From positions 1-64,000 of the forward strand of contig NZ_MPIN01000024.1 in assembly GCF_001887355.1 (NCBI RefSeq): a stretch of 64,000 bases of DNA, given 5' to 3'. Source of the stretch: Cystobacter ferrugineus (GTDB taxonomy: Bacteria > Myxococcota > Myxococcia > Myxococcales > Myxococcaceae). The notes beneath the pieces were generated by a model. It had not been told where the DNA came from. It did not search any database and saw only the letters and a program-made list of their open reading frames with translations. Positions 47,337 through 55,483 of the stretch are shown in pieces. The stretch's first letter is position 1. The number at the start of each line of letters is the position of its first letter. Both the position numbers and the translations under genes were made by a program.

Positions 47337-47793
47337 ATGAGAGGCATCATTGTCCGGGCCGCCGCGCTGTTGATGGTGGTGAGTCCTCCAAGGGAAGTGG
47401 GAGACAACTCCGCCTGCTCATCCCTTTGGAAAACGAGAAAGCCATTCTCAAGGCATCAAATCCTTGAAGTTCCTCTTCTTCTTTTGATTTTGATTCATGC
47501 GATGCAACTAAATCATAGGACGGCAACGGAGGGATGCGGATGTCACCCTCCGTGTTCAGCGGGACTCGGGTCCTGATGGGCAAGTCTTTCTGATGAATGA
47601 GGGAACCGAAACCGACCCCACGCGGCTGGGAACCTCGCTCGGAAAGACCTTTCTCAGCGGCACCCAGGATTGGACGACCGTGAGGATCACGCGGCTGACC
47701 TCGACTCCGGGAACCTACACGGCCTATGTGGATGGCCATGACATGGTGACGGGCGCACCCTTGCGTGCCGAAATCCCCGCCTACATCCAGTGA
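47337..47793 (+). pseudogene. Decayed exported protein gene
   Basis: The first frame begins MRGIIVRAAALLMVVS, a good signal peptide start, one base after the preceding stop, but then runs into sequence without protein-like character. A separate frame, open from about 47515 to the TAA/TGA near 47793, reads like a beta domain (VTLRVQRDSGPDGQVFLMNEG ... GTYTAYVDGHDMVTGAPLRAEIP). A third frame is protein-like between about 47390 and 47465. Together they look like one small exported protein broken by at least two frameshifts. The middle is AT-richer than its surroundings. Alternatively the 3' frame is a short real gene starting at ATG 47593. Confidence 0.4.
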
Positions 47794-47818
47794 GCCGAGG
47801 CGGGCCGCGCGTTCCGAC

Positions 47819-48838
47819 TCACTTCTCCGCGAGGCCTTCGAGCACCCGGGACCAGTGCTCGCGCATGGCCTCGCGGGCCTTCGCGTCCGGCAGCTTCTCC
47901 AGGTGTACGTGGAGGGAGGCGCCTCGTGCCTTCGGCACCAGGGTGAGCTGCAGCGTCGCGGGTTTCTTCCAGCCGTCTGGCTGCCAGGTCATGCGGATGC
48001 GCTGTCCGGGCTTCACCACGCGGACCTCGCCGCGTGCGCCGGGGGCTCCACGGCGCTTGGGAACTTCGTAGCCCGCTCCCGGCTCGAGCGTCAGCTTCGC
48101 GCCGGCACCGAGCCACCGCTCCGCCTGGGTGGCAATCCGCTCCCACAGTTCATCGGCACGCAGCGGCAGCGTGCGCACGACGCCTACTTGGAAGCCCGTG
48201 GCCGCCGTCTCGCCCACGACCCGCTTGCCGCGGGCCTGCTCGTACGCCACGGCAATGGACTGCTGCCACCACGTGGACTCCACCTCCCGGGCCAGGTGCG
48301 CGACGAGCTGCTTGTGGTTCAGCTCGCCTGCACCCGCCGCGTCCAGCGCGCGCATCCACGCCTTCCAGTCCCGCCCGGTCGCCTCCTTGACGGCGCTGTC
48401 CGTCACGCGGTCGGTGATGAGCGCCTTCTTCGTGGCCGCCTTCTTCTTCACGCTCGAGGGCTTCTTCCCGCGCGCGGCGATTTCCGCGAGTCGTGCCTGC
48501 ACCAACGCCTTCACCAGCTTCGCCGGAAGCGGCTTGTCGGGCGGAAAGGTCACGCCGCTCTTCGACGTGGTGTAGCCGTCTAGCTGCTCCTTCAGCGCCG
48601 GTACCACGCCGCCGCTGAAGGGGTAGTAGCCGCAGTGGTTCTTGAAGAAGGCGAAGCCGGCCACGGCGTTCCCGTCCACCTTGAAGGTGGGCATCTGGTA
48701 GCTGATGGTCTCGACCGCTCCCGGAAGCAGCTTGCGGAGCTGCATGCGCAGCGCCCCTAGCGTCTTCTTCGCCGCCGGGTTCTCCAGTCCCGCCAGGTAT
48801 GCGTCGATGGGTTGCAGACCTCTGCTCTTCGTCGCCAT
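47819..48838 (-). CDS. YdeI-like fusion: DUF1801, DUF4287 and SRPBCC domains
   Basis: A 339-residue cytoplasmic protein joining three pieces usually found separately. Residues 1-115 are DUF1801/YdhG-like (ETISYQMPTFKVDG...AFFKNHCGYYPFSGG). A lysine-rich linker follows. Residues about 145-205 are DUF4287-like (GRDWKAWMRALDAAGAGELNHKQLVAHL). Residues 210-339 resemble an AHSA1/SRPBCC domain (LPLRADELWERI, RIRMTWQPDGW). These domains bind small hydrophobic ligands or stress-related partners; function unknown. It is divergent from the araC gene, 143 bp apart. Confidence 0.8.
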   Translation of the reverse strand: MATKSRGLQPIDAYLAGLENPAAKKTLGALRMQLRKLLPGAVETISYQMPTFKVDGNAVAGFAFFKNHCGYYPFSGGVVPALKEQLDGYTTSKSGVTFPPDKPLPAKLVKALVQARLAEIAARGKKPSSVKKKAATKKALITDRVTDSAVKEATGRDWKAWMRALDAAGAGELNHKQLVAHLAREVESTWWQQSIAVAYEQARGKRVVGETAATGFQVGVVRTLPLRADELWERIATQAERWLGAGAKLTLEPGAGYEVPKRRGAPGARGEVRVVKPGQRIRMTWQPDGWKKPATLQLTLVPKARGASLHVHLEKLPDAKAREAMREHWSRVLEGLAEK

Positions 48839-48981
48839 GGTTTTTGGTCCCCAGGTGTTCTCGGAACGGATTGTCCCCGCCCAGAGCCTCCAGCGCCACC
48901 GCGACGTACCTGGTTACAGGCGACCGAGGGGAGGCCAAGCCCAGGATTGACACATCTGGCGGGGACTTATAGTCCAGCCGC

Positions 48982-49824
48982 ATGAGCGGGCAACGGCTGG
49001 GCGAGACCCTCGTGGAACGACGTCCCCGAATTGAACTCGGTGTCGAGCTGCGCGCGACATCCGTGGGTGAGGTCCGACACCTGCTGCCTTCCGCCCATTC
49101 CATCATTGTCCATGCTGGGGAGCCCGTTCGAACGTCGTGTCATTCGAACCGCATGCGCTCGATTCGCACACGAGGCGACATCTTCTTCATTCCCGCCGGA
49201 GTACTTGATGAGTGGGTCGATGACGATGCGAGCAGTTCCGTGGAGCTCCGGCTGCCAGCAGCGCTCTTGCGTCGGGTCGCGGAAGACATGGGGCTGGATC
49301 CCGACCGTATAGGACTCGAGCCGCGACACCAGTTCAGAGAAGCGCAGATCGAGCATCTCGCATGGGCGCTCGAGGCGGAGTGCCGCGCCGGTTTCCCGAA
49401 CGGGCTGCTCTACAGCGAGAGCCTGGGCCTGGCGCTCGCGGCGCACCTGCTGACCCGCTACCGAGCGCCCGTGGAGGCGCGAGGAGGCCTGTCGAAACGA
49501 CAGCTTCAGCGCGTCATCGAGTACATCGAGGCGCACCTCGATCAGAACCTCTCGCTCACACGCCTCGCGAGTGTGGCCGAAGCCAGCACATCGCATTTCA
49601 AGGTCTTGTTCAAGCGCTCGATGGGACTACCGGTGCATGAGTACGTGATGCACCGGCGGGTGGAGCGCGCCAGGAGCTTGCTCGTGCACGGAGAGCTTCC
49701 CGCGAGCGAAGTCGCGCTGGAAGCCGGGTTCTCGCACCAGAGCCATATGGCGCGCTGGATGAGGCGTGTTCTCGGCGTGACCCCGACGTCTGTCGTGCGT
49801 CGCCGCAACCACGTCACTTCATGA
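48982..49824 (+). CDS. AraC-family transcriptional regulator
   Basis: A 280-residue regulator. The N-terminal half is a cupin-like ligand domain; the C-terminal 100 residues hold two helix-turn-helix units (LSLTRLASVAEASTSHFKVLFKRSMGLPVHEYV and LPASEVALEAGFSHQSHMARWMRRVLG). The layout is that of the AraC/XylS group. Its 3' end overlaps the convergent oxidoreductase gene by 11 bp, and the divergent fusion-protein gene is a possible target. Ligand unknown. Confidence 0.9.
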   Translation: MSGQRLGETLVERRPRIELGVELRATSVGEVRHLLPSAHSIIVHAGEPVRTSCHSNRMRSIRTRGDIFFIPAGVLDEWVDDDASSSVELRLPAALLRRVAEDMGLDPDRIGLEPRHQFREAQIEHLAWALEAECRAGFPNGLLYSESLGLALAAHLLTRYRAPVEARGGLSKRQLQRVIEYIEAHLDQNLSLTRLASVAEASTSHFKVLFKRSMGLPVHEYVMHRRVERARSLLVHGELPASEVALEAGFSHQSHMARWMRRVLGVTPTSVVRRRNHVTS

Positions 49825-50689
49825 ACTTGTTGAGAACGGCGAAGTCATCCTGAGCGTGGCCAGCCTGGAGGGCCGCTTGGAAGAGCTGGCCGAACGCGGC
49901 TGGTACGGCATGATGAATTCCGTGCTCCTCGCACAGCTCGATCAGGTGTCGAAGCGCCCCATGGTGTGCCTCGACCGTCGCAAGCGTCTTCTCATCGCCG
50001 GCGAAGCGGCCAGTCTGGATCCGTTTCACGAAATCGGTCACGGCTCCGTCCACCATAGGCTTGGTCGCCTGGACGTATTCCATGTAGGCCCCGAGCGGAA
50101 GCCCTTCGGCTTCGCAGACGGACACTGCCTGAAGCACACCGAACATCGAGCCCCACAAGAAAGAGAGAAGTGCGCTGTCGAGAGCGGAGGCGTGGCCCAC
50201 GTCGCTTCCCACATGGAGGGAATTTCCCCCGAGCACGAGGAGGACGGGTTTGTATTTCTCGAAGAGCGCACCCGGTCCAGAATACAGAATGGTGCCTCCA
50301 GGCTCGCCGATGAAGTTCGGAGTCCCCATGATGGCTCCATCCAGGTATTGGAGCTCGTGCTGTCGAGCCCACGCGGCCATTTCCCTCGCCTGTCTGGGCG
50401 AGCCCGACGTCAACTGGACGATCAGTTTTCCACGCAATCCTTTCGTCACGTCGTCCTGCCGAAGCAGCGCCTCGCTGGTGACGTAGTCGTTCACATTCAC
50501 GACGACGACCTCCGCATCGGCGACGGCGTCCCGCACCGTCGTCGCGACCCGTGCTCCCAAGGCGGCGAGCGGCGCACACTTGGACTTCGTGCGATTCCAG
50601 ACTGCAACATTGTACCCCTGCTTGAGAAAAGCACCCACGAGCGCGGAGCCCATACGCCCCGTACCGAGAACCGAAATGCCAGGCTTCAT
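49814..50689 (-). CDS. NADP-dependent oxidoreductase, imine reductase-like
   Basis: A 291-residue member of the beta-hydroxyacid dehydrogenase/imine reductase superfamily. The Rossmann motif is SVLGTGRMGSALVGAFL, with VWNRTKSK marking NADP preference. The substrate-binding region GSPRQAREMAAWARQHELQYLDGAIMG and a C-terminal helical domain complete the fold. In 6-phosphogluconate-type enzymes a Lys takes the catalytic place; here the equivalent is not obvious, as in imine reductases. Start at 50689 with AGAGAGGA upstream. Confidence 0.83.
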   Translation of the reverse strand: MKPGISVLGTGRMGSALVGAFLKQGYNVAVWNRTKSKCAPLAALGARVATTVRDAVADAEVVVVNVNDYVTSEALLRQDDVTKGLRGKLIVQLTSGSPRQAREMAAWARQHELQYLDGAIMGTPNFIGEPGGTILYSGPGALFEKYKPVLLVLGGNSLHVGSDVGHASALDSALLSFLWGSMFGVLQAVSVCEAEGLPLGAYMEYVQATKPMVDGAVTDFVKRIQTGRFAGDEKTLATVEAHHGALRHLIELCEEHGIHHAVPAAFGQLFQAALQAGHAQDDFAVLNKFMK

Positions 50690-50867
50690 GACGATGTTCC
50701 TCTCTCTCCTCTTGCTGGAGAAATGCACTCACGTGTTCAGCCATGAGTACCGCCTCCCCTCCTGATGGGCGCGCACGAATGGATGATTCGAGAGCACGAT
50801 TGGATGGTTCCCCCATGGCTGTTCGCGCTCTGCTTCCCTAGATTCAGACGGGAGACGGGAGCGCGCC

Positions 50868-51329
50868 ATGGGCACGGACGACAAGCAGCCTTCCTCCGAG
50901 ACGGTCCGGACGGGAGGCACCGGGAATTCGCGAGAGCAACAGGTGAAGGACTTCCTCGAGGAATATGGCCGCGTCGTGGTTCGGGGCGATGGCAAGCAGG
51001 TAGCGGAGCGGTGGGAGGTGCCCGCACTCGTCGTGGCGGACGCGGGCAGCCGGGCGGTGGGGTCGCTCGAGGAGGTGGCGGCCTTCTTTTCGAGTGCCGG
51101 CGCGCAGTACATCTCGCGAGGCATCGTCGGCACCCATCCGGTACTCCAACGGCTCGAATGGGTGACGGAGAGACTGGCCCATGTGGACGTGCGCTGGCTC
51201 TACCTGGATCAGACGGGGGCCGAGCGTGGGGCGGAGCAGTCCACCTACACCCTGAGGCGCGATGACGCGGGCCGCCTGCGAATCCTGGTCGCACTGCTGC
51301 GGGACGTGACACCTCCGACTTCGAATTGA
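50868..51329 (+). CDS. NTF2-fold (SnoaL-like) hypothetical protein
   Basis: A 153-residue cytoplasmic protein. After a polar N-terminus, residues about 25-145 follow an NTF2-like pattern: VKDFLEEYGRVVVRGDGKQVAERWEVPALVVAD, then GSLEEVAAFFSSAG, then LAHVDVRWLYLDQTGAERGAEQSTYTLRR. No catalytic residues can be assigned and no partner is adjacent. The leader has no signal peptide. Confidence 0.62.
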   Translation: MGTDDKQPSSETVRTGGTGNSREQQVKDFLEEYGRVVVRGDGKQVAERWEVPALVVADAGSRAVGSLEEVAAFFSSAGAQYISRGIVGTHPVLQRLEWVTERLAHVDVRWLYLDQTGAERGAEQSTYTLRRDDAGRLRILVALLRDVTPPTSN

Positions 51330-51496
51330 GGTGGAGGGCCGCGCGCTCCGAGTCGTCCTCGTGGGCCGTGGCGTGAGGTGAGGGAAACGCCAGGGATGGT
51401 GTGGCGCGTACTGCAAATCACTCCCTCATCCGCCGATGTCGACCGGCTCCTCGCCGCGCTACCCTGTGCATGCACATGGACAGCAACGAGGGACAC

Positions 51497-51964
51497 ATGA
51501 GACCGGAAGACAAGCAGCACCTGGTGCGCGCCATCGACCTCGCACGACGGGCCCGGGCTCGGGGGGACCACCCCTTCGGCTCGGTGCTGGTGGATGCGAA
51601 GGGACGCGTGCTGGTGGAAGGGGAGAACACCCAAGGAACGACGGGCGCCTGCACCGGCCACGCGGAGTCCAACCTCATGGGCGAGGCCACCCGGCGATAC
51701 CGTCCCGAGGAACTCGTCGGTTCCACCCTCTACGCCAGTACCGAGCCCTGCGCCATGTGCGCGGGTGCCATCTTCTGGGGCGGTGTGCGGCGGGTCGTCT
51801 TCGCGCTCTCCTCCGAGGAACTGAGCCAGTTCCTCGACCCCTCCGCGCCCACCCTTCGCATGTCCTGCCGCGACGTCTTCGCCCGCGGCTCCGCGCCCAC
51901 CGAGGTGGTGGGCCCGGTGGCGCTGCCGGAGGCCCGTGAGGTGCACGAGGGCTTCTGGAAATAA
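51497..51964 (+). CDS. Nucleoside/cytidine deaminase-fold enzyme
   Basis: A 155-residue zinc deaminase. The zinc site is CTGHAESN (HAE) and STEPCAMCAGAIFW (PCxxC), with the Glu of HAE as proton shuttle. The overall sequence (AIDLARRARARGDHPFGSVLVDAKGRVL) fits guanine/nucleoside deaminases of the TadA-like family more than tRNA-A34 TadA. The ATG at 51497 follows GAGG by 5 nt; starts at 51476 or 51470 are possible. It stands alone. Substrate not determined. Confidence 0.85.
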   Translation: MRPEDKQHLVRAIDLARRARARGDHPFGSVLVDAKGRVLVEGENTQGTTGACTGHAESNLMGEATRRYRPEELVGSTLYASTEPCAMCAGAIFWGGVRRVVFALSSEELSQFLDPSAPTLRMSCRDVFARGSAPTEVVGPVALPEAREVHEGFWK

Positions 51965-52066
51965 GAGCTTGCCCCCCTCGCGCACGTGCACCGCCCGGGT
52001 GCGTCCAGCCCTTTCCCTCCTTTCATCCTGTTTCATTCAGGGAATCCAGGTATATAACCTTTTCCC

Positions 52067-53494
52067 ATGAAAACCTATAAGTGGGCTGCATCCCTCACGC
52101 TGGTGGGGGCGACGATGGCGGTGGTGCCGGGCTGTGGAAGCGGTGAGGGCGAGGAGGGGACGGCGCAAGAGGCGGTCACCTCCGCCCCCGCGGAGCTCGC
52201 GGCGTGTACGACCCGCATCACCTACGGCGACACGTGGATCCACCCGGGCCGCACGAGCATGGTGGACACGGTGGATGGGCCGGTGACGTGGGATGGCACC
52301 TGCGTCAACGAGGGCAGCAATTCCTATGCGGTGCTCTCCAATGGCTGGAAGCCGTACTTCACCGGCAAGAACGCGTGCGTGATGGCCTTCGACACGACGT
52401 GCGCGGGCGCGTCCGCGTGCACCACGCGCATCACCTACAACGCGTCGTGGATCCACTCCGGCTCGAACCAGTATGACAACGTGGGCGGGCGGGTGTTCTG
52501 GGACCGCTCGTGCACCAACCAGAGCCCCAACTCCTACGCGGTGCTCTCCAATGGCTGGAAGCCCTTCTTCACGGGCTCGAACGCGTGCGGCATGTCGTTC
52601 ATGTACTCGGGCTGTGGCGGCCTCTACCAGAACCCGGTGGTGGACAGTAGCTGTCCGGACCCGGGCGTCCTCCAGGACGGCAACCGGTACATCGCCGCCT
52701 GTACGGGCGGAAACTATGCGCTGCGCACCTCGACGGACCTCGTGACGTGGACGTCCGCGGGCTCCATCTTCTCGTCCACGACCAAACCCACGTGGGCCAA
52801 GGGAGACTTCTGGGCGCCGGAGATCCACAAGGTGGGCTCGCGCTACATCGCCTACTTCACCGCGCGCCACACCAATGGCGCGCTGTCGATCGGCGCCGCC
52901 ACGGCGACCAACCCCCTCGGCCCCTACACCGACCTGGGCCGCCCGCTCATCAACGACACGAGCATGGGGATGATCGACGCCACGATCATGAAGGCCAGCA
53001 ATGGCACGCCCTACCTCGTGTGGAAGGCGGACGGGAACGCGGTGGGCAAGAAGACGCCCATCTACGGCCAGCAGCTCTCGGCGGATGGCCTGTCGCTCGT
53101 GGGCAACCGCGTGCAGCTCATCACCAATGATCTGTCGTGGGAGGGCGGCGTCGTCGAGGCGCCGTGGGTGGTGACGCGCGACGGCTACTACTACCTCTTC
53201 TACAGCGGCAACGCCTACTACAACGGCACGTATGCCATTGGCGTGGCGCGCGCGACGAGCCCCCTGGGCCCCTACACGAAGCTCGGCGCCCCCATCCTCA
53301 AGACGGTGCCGGGATGGGAGGGCCCCGGTCACGGCTCGGTGGTGACCACGCCCGCGGGTGGCTCGGCCATGGTCTATCACGCGTGGAACGAGGGCCACAC
53401 GTCGCGCGTGATGCTCGTGGACAACATCATCTGGAGCGGCGGCTGGCCGTCCATGCCCGCCGCTCCCTCGGTGGGCTCGCGTCCCCGCTTCTAG
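52067..53494 (+). CDS. GH43-type secreted glycosidase with N-terminal repeats
   Basis: A 475-residue exported enzyme, possibly a lipoprotein (VVPGC near residue 23). Two tandem repeats of about 65 residues (about 46-180) share ACTTRITY..WIH, VTWDGTC/VFWDRSC, NSYAVLSNGWKPYF/FTG and a Cys pair; they look like carbohydrate-binding beta domains. The GH43 five-bladed propeller follows (about 190-470) with the base Asp in SCPDPGVL, the pKa-modulating Asp in GMIDATIMK and the acid Glu in GGVVEAPWV. Family activities are arabinofuranosidase, xylosidase or arabinanase. A TATATAA element lies about 15-20 bp upstream of the start. Confidence 0.9.
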   Translation: MKTYKWAASLTLVGATMAVVPGCGSGEGEEGTAQEAVTSAPAELAACTTRITYGDTWIHPGRTSMVDTVDGPVTWDGTCVNEGSNSYAVLSNGWKPYFTGKNACVMAFDTTCAGASACTTRITYNASWIHSGSNQYDNVGGRVFWDRSCTNQSPNSYAVLSNGWKPFFTGSNACGMSFMYSGCGGLYQNPVVDSSCPDPGVLQDGNRYIAACTGGNYALRTSTDLVTWTSAGSIFSSTTKPTWAKGDFWAPEIHKVGSRYIAYFTARHTNGALSIGAATATNPLGPYTDLGRPLINDTSMGMIDATIMKASNGTPYLVWKADGNAVGKKTPIYGQQLSADGLSLVGNRVQLITNDLSWEGGVVEAPWVVTRDGYYYLFYSGNAYYNGTYAIGVARATSPLGPYTKLGAPILKTVPGWEGPGHGSVVTTPAGGSAMVYHAWNEGHTSRVMLVDNIIWSGGWPSMPAAPSVGSRPRF

Positions 53495-53501
53495 CCGGGC
53501 C

Positions 53502-53612
53502 ATGTGCCGGAAGCGTCAGCGCGCCCGGAGGCTGGAGTGGGCGGGGTTGCTCCGCAAGACGTTCGCAGTGGACGTCTTCTCCTGCCCGAGGTGCGGAGGA
53601 AGGCGAATGTAG
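53502..53612 (+). pseudogene. 3' remnant of an IS91-type transposase gene
   Basis: A 36-codon frame reads RRLEWAGLLRKTFAVDVF and then SCPRCGGRRM before TAG. LLR-x-x-F-x-V-D-x-x-x-CPRCGGRM is the conserved C-terminal zinc motif of IS91/IS801-family transposases. The rest of the gene and the element ends are missing, so this is a scar of an old insertion just behind the GH43 gene. Confidence 0.65.
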
Positions 53613-53634
53613 CGCGGGCCGGGACGTCACGGGC

Positions 53635-54636
53635 TCAGGAGACCCGCCCCGCCTCGCGGAACCACGCCACCTCGTCGGCGAGCGTGTGCGCCAGGGGCCG
53701 GAAGCTCGCGCCCAGTTCCGTTCGGGCCTTGCTCGCGGAGACGGTGTTGCGGGCGTGCATGGTGCTCACGCCCTCCACGCTCATCGCCGTGCTCTTCCCG
53801 CTCAGCCGCGCCCACAGCTCGAAGGTGGCGGCCACGCCCAACACCAGCGGGTAGGGGAGCTTCTTCGGAGGCTTCCGGCCCGAGAGCGCCGCCAGCTCCC
53901 GCATCACGTCCACGAGCGAGGCGTACTCCCCGGACAGGATGTACCGCTCCCCCGCGCGTCCCTGCTCCGCCGCGCGCAGCATGCCGTCCGCCACGTCACG
54001 GGCGTCCGTCACGGGGGCCCCACCCTCGAAGACGCCGGGCAGCTTGCCCTGGAGGAAGTCCAGCACCAGTTGCCCGCTCCCCGTGGGCGCCGCGTCGTAC
54101 GGGCCGAACATCCACCCCGGCAGCACTTCCACTACCTCCATGGGGCGCAACTCGGGCGCGAGCGCATGGAGGCGCTCGCTCGCGACCACCTTGCTACGCG
54201 CGTACAGGTTGGTCTGTGCCAGCCGGTCCGGAGGGGAGCTCTCGTCCCCGGGGCCACCGTCCTTCGCGCGGCCAATCACGCTCGATGAGCCGGTGTGCAC
54301 GAAGCGGCGCACCCCGGCGCGCGACGCCACCCTCGCGAGCTGGAGGGGGGCGTGGACGTTGAGCCGCTCCAGCGCGGGCCAGTGGTCCCCGGGGCCGAAG
54401 TACTCCCGGAAGTAGGCGGCCGTGTGGAACACCACGTCGCAGCCGCCCAGCGCCGAGGCGAAGGCGTCCACGTCCTCCAAGTCCCCCGCCACCACCTCCG
54501 CGCCGGTGTCCCCCAACAGCCGCCGGGCCTTCTCCGGCGAGCGGGCCAGCGCGCGCACCTCATGGCCCCGCTCGCGCAGCAGCCGCACCAGGTTGACGCC
54601 CAACAGCCCCGTGCTTCCCGTCACGAACGCCTTCAT
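53635..54636 (-). CDS. Extended SDR epimerase/dihydroflavonol reductase-like
   Basis: A 333-residue NAD(P)-binding protein of the extended short-chain dehydrogenase family. The cofactor motif is VTGSTGLLGVNLV; FHTAAYFREYFGPGD and the active-site YARSK (YxxxK, about residues 175-179) are in place. The C-terminus (KSTAMSVEGVSTMHARNTVSASKARTELG) is typical of dihydroflavonol-4-reductase-like members. Substrate probably an aldehyde, ketone or sugar nucleotide; unknown. It is divergent from tetR with a palindromic half-site region between, so it is probably that regulator's target. Confidence 0.88.
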   Translation of the reverse strand: MKAFVTGSTGLLGVNLVRLLRERGHEVRALARSPEKARRLLGDTGAEVVAGDLEDVDAFASALGGCDVVFHTAAYFREYFGPGDHWPALERLNVHAPLQLARVASRAGVRRFVHTGSSSVIGRAKDGGPGDESSPPDRLAQTNLYARSKVVASERLHALAPELRPMEVVEVLPGWMFGPYDAAPTGSGQLVLDFLQGKLPGVFEGGAPVTDARDVADGMLRAAEQGRAGERYILSGEYASLVDVMRELAALSGRKPPKKLPYPLVLGVAATFELWARLSGKSTAMSVEGVSTMHARNTVSASKARTELGASFRPLAHTLADEVAWFREAGRVS

Positions 54637-54649
54637 GCCGCCTCCAATC

Positions 54650-54679
54650 TGAACAGTGCTCAAATCAAGTAACGGTTCA
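54650..54679. promoter_or_regulatory. Imperfect palindrome between SDR and tetR genes
   Basis: TGAACAGTGCTCA (54650-54662) is itself a near-perfect palindrome, and with the downstream GGTTCA (54674-54679) it makes a 30-bp imperfect symmetric site. It lies in the 100-bp gap between divergent genes, as expected for a TetR operator. Confidence 0.45.
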
Positions 54680-54736
54680 TCTAAGCGGTGTCAAGATGAG
54701 CGTCCGGAGCCCGGGGGCGGTAAGGAGGGGGAAGCG

Positions 54737-55375
54737 ATGGCGCAGCGAGGCACGGGTGAAAAGAGGCGGGCTCGGTACCACCACGGCGACCTGCGGCGGG
54801 CGCTGGTGGAGGCGGCGCTCGAGGTGTTGGCGCGGGAGGGCGTGGCGGAGCTGTCGCTGCGCGAGGTGGCGCGGCGGGCGGGTGTCAGCGCGGCGGCGCC
54901 CTATCATCACTTTCCGGACAAGCAGTCACTCCTGGCGGCGGTGGCGGAGGAGGGCTTCGTCGCGCTGAACGCGGCGATGAAGCAGGCCCGGGAGGCGAGC
55001 GGCGGCTGGGCGGAGCGCCTGGAGGGGATGGCGGCGGCCTACATCCAGTTCGCGGTGACGCACGTGGCGCACTACCGCGTCATGTTCCTGCCGGAGCTGA
55101 AGGAGCCGCGCTTCGAGGAGTACCACCGCCTGGGCACGGAGTCGTTCGAGCTGATGCGCGGCGCGGTGGCCGAGGCCCGCCCGGAGCTGTCCGAGCCGGA
55201 CACGTGGGTGGTGGCGGTGTCCGCCTGGAGCGCGGTGCATGGCTTCACCTCGCTGTGGACGGAGGGGTTCCTCGGGCATAAGGCGGCGCGCCTGCCGGAG
55301 CTGGAGGGGATGGGCCGCGCGGTGGGCGTCTCCGTCGCGAGCCTCGTCCTCCACGCGCCCGCCACGAAGCGCTGA
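54737..55375 (+). CDS. TetR-family transcriptional regulator
   Basis: A 212-residue TetR-type protein. The start at 54737 follows a strong AAGGAGGGGG. The helix-turn-helix reads LSLREVARRAGVSAAAPYHHFPDKQSLLAAVA (about residues 38-69). The C-terminal region resembles the WHG-type TetR ligand domain (HVAHYRVMFLPELKEP, SAVHGFTSLWTEGFLG). It most likely represses itself and the divergent SDR gene. Confidence 0.92.
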   Translation: MAQRGTGEKRRARYHHGDLRRALVEAALEVLAREGVAELSLREVARRAGVSAAAPYHHFPDKQSLLAAVAEEGFVALNAAMKQAREASGGWAERLEGMAAAYIQFAVTHVAHYRVMFLPELKEPRFEEYHRLGTESFELMRGAVAEARPELSEPDTWVVAVSAWSAVHGFTSLWTEGFLGHKAARLPELEGMGRAVGVSVASLVLHAPATKR

Positions 55376-55380
55376 GCGGG

Positions 55381-55483
55381 TCAGCGCTGCCGGGCCAGGC
55401 GCAGCCGCCACGGCGTGAGCGGCAGGCGCACGCTGGTGCCGGCCACGAGCCACGGCCAGGGGGCAGCCGGGCATCGCGGCCAT
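55381..55483 (-). pseudogene. Possible C-terminal remnant of an unknown gene
   Basis: A minus-strand frame ending at TGA 55381 reads PWPWLVAGTSVRLPLTPWRL and then RLARQR, which is more protein-like than the plus-strand frame overlapping it. It has no start and fades beyond about 55480. It may be the tail of a gene lost when the region at about 55480-55510 was rearranged. Confidence 0.3.
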
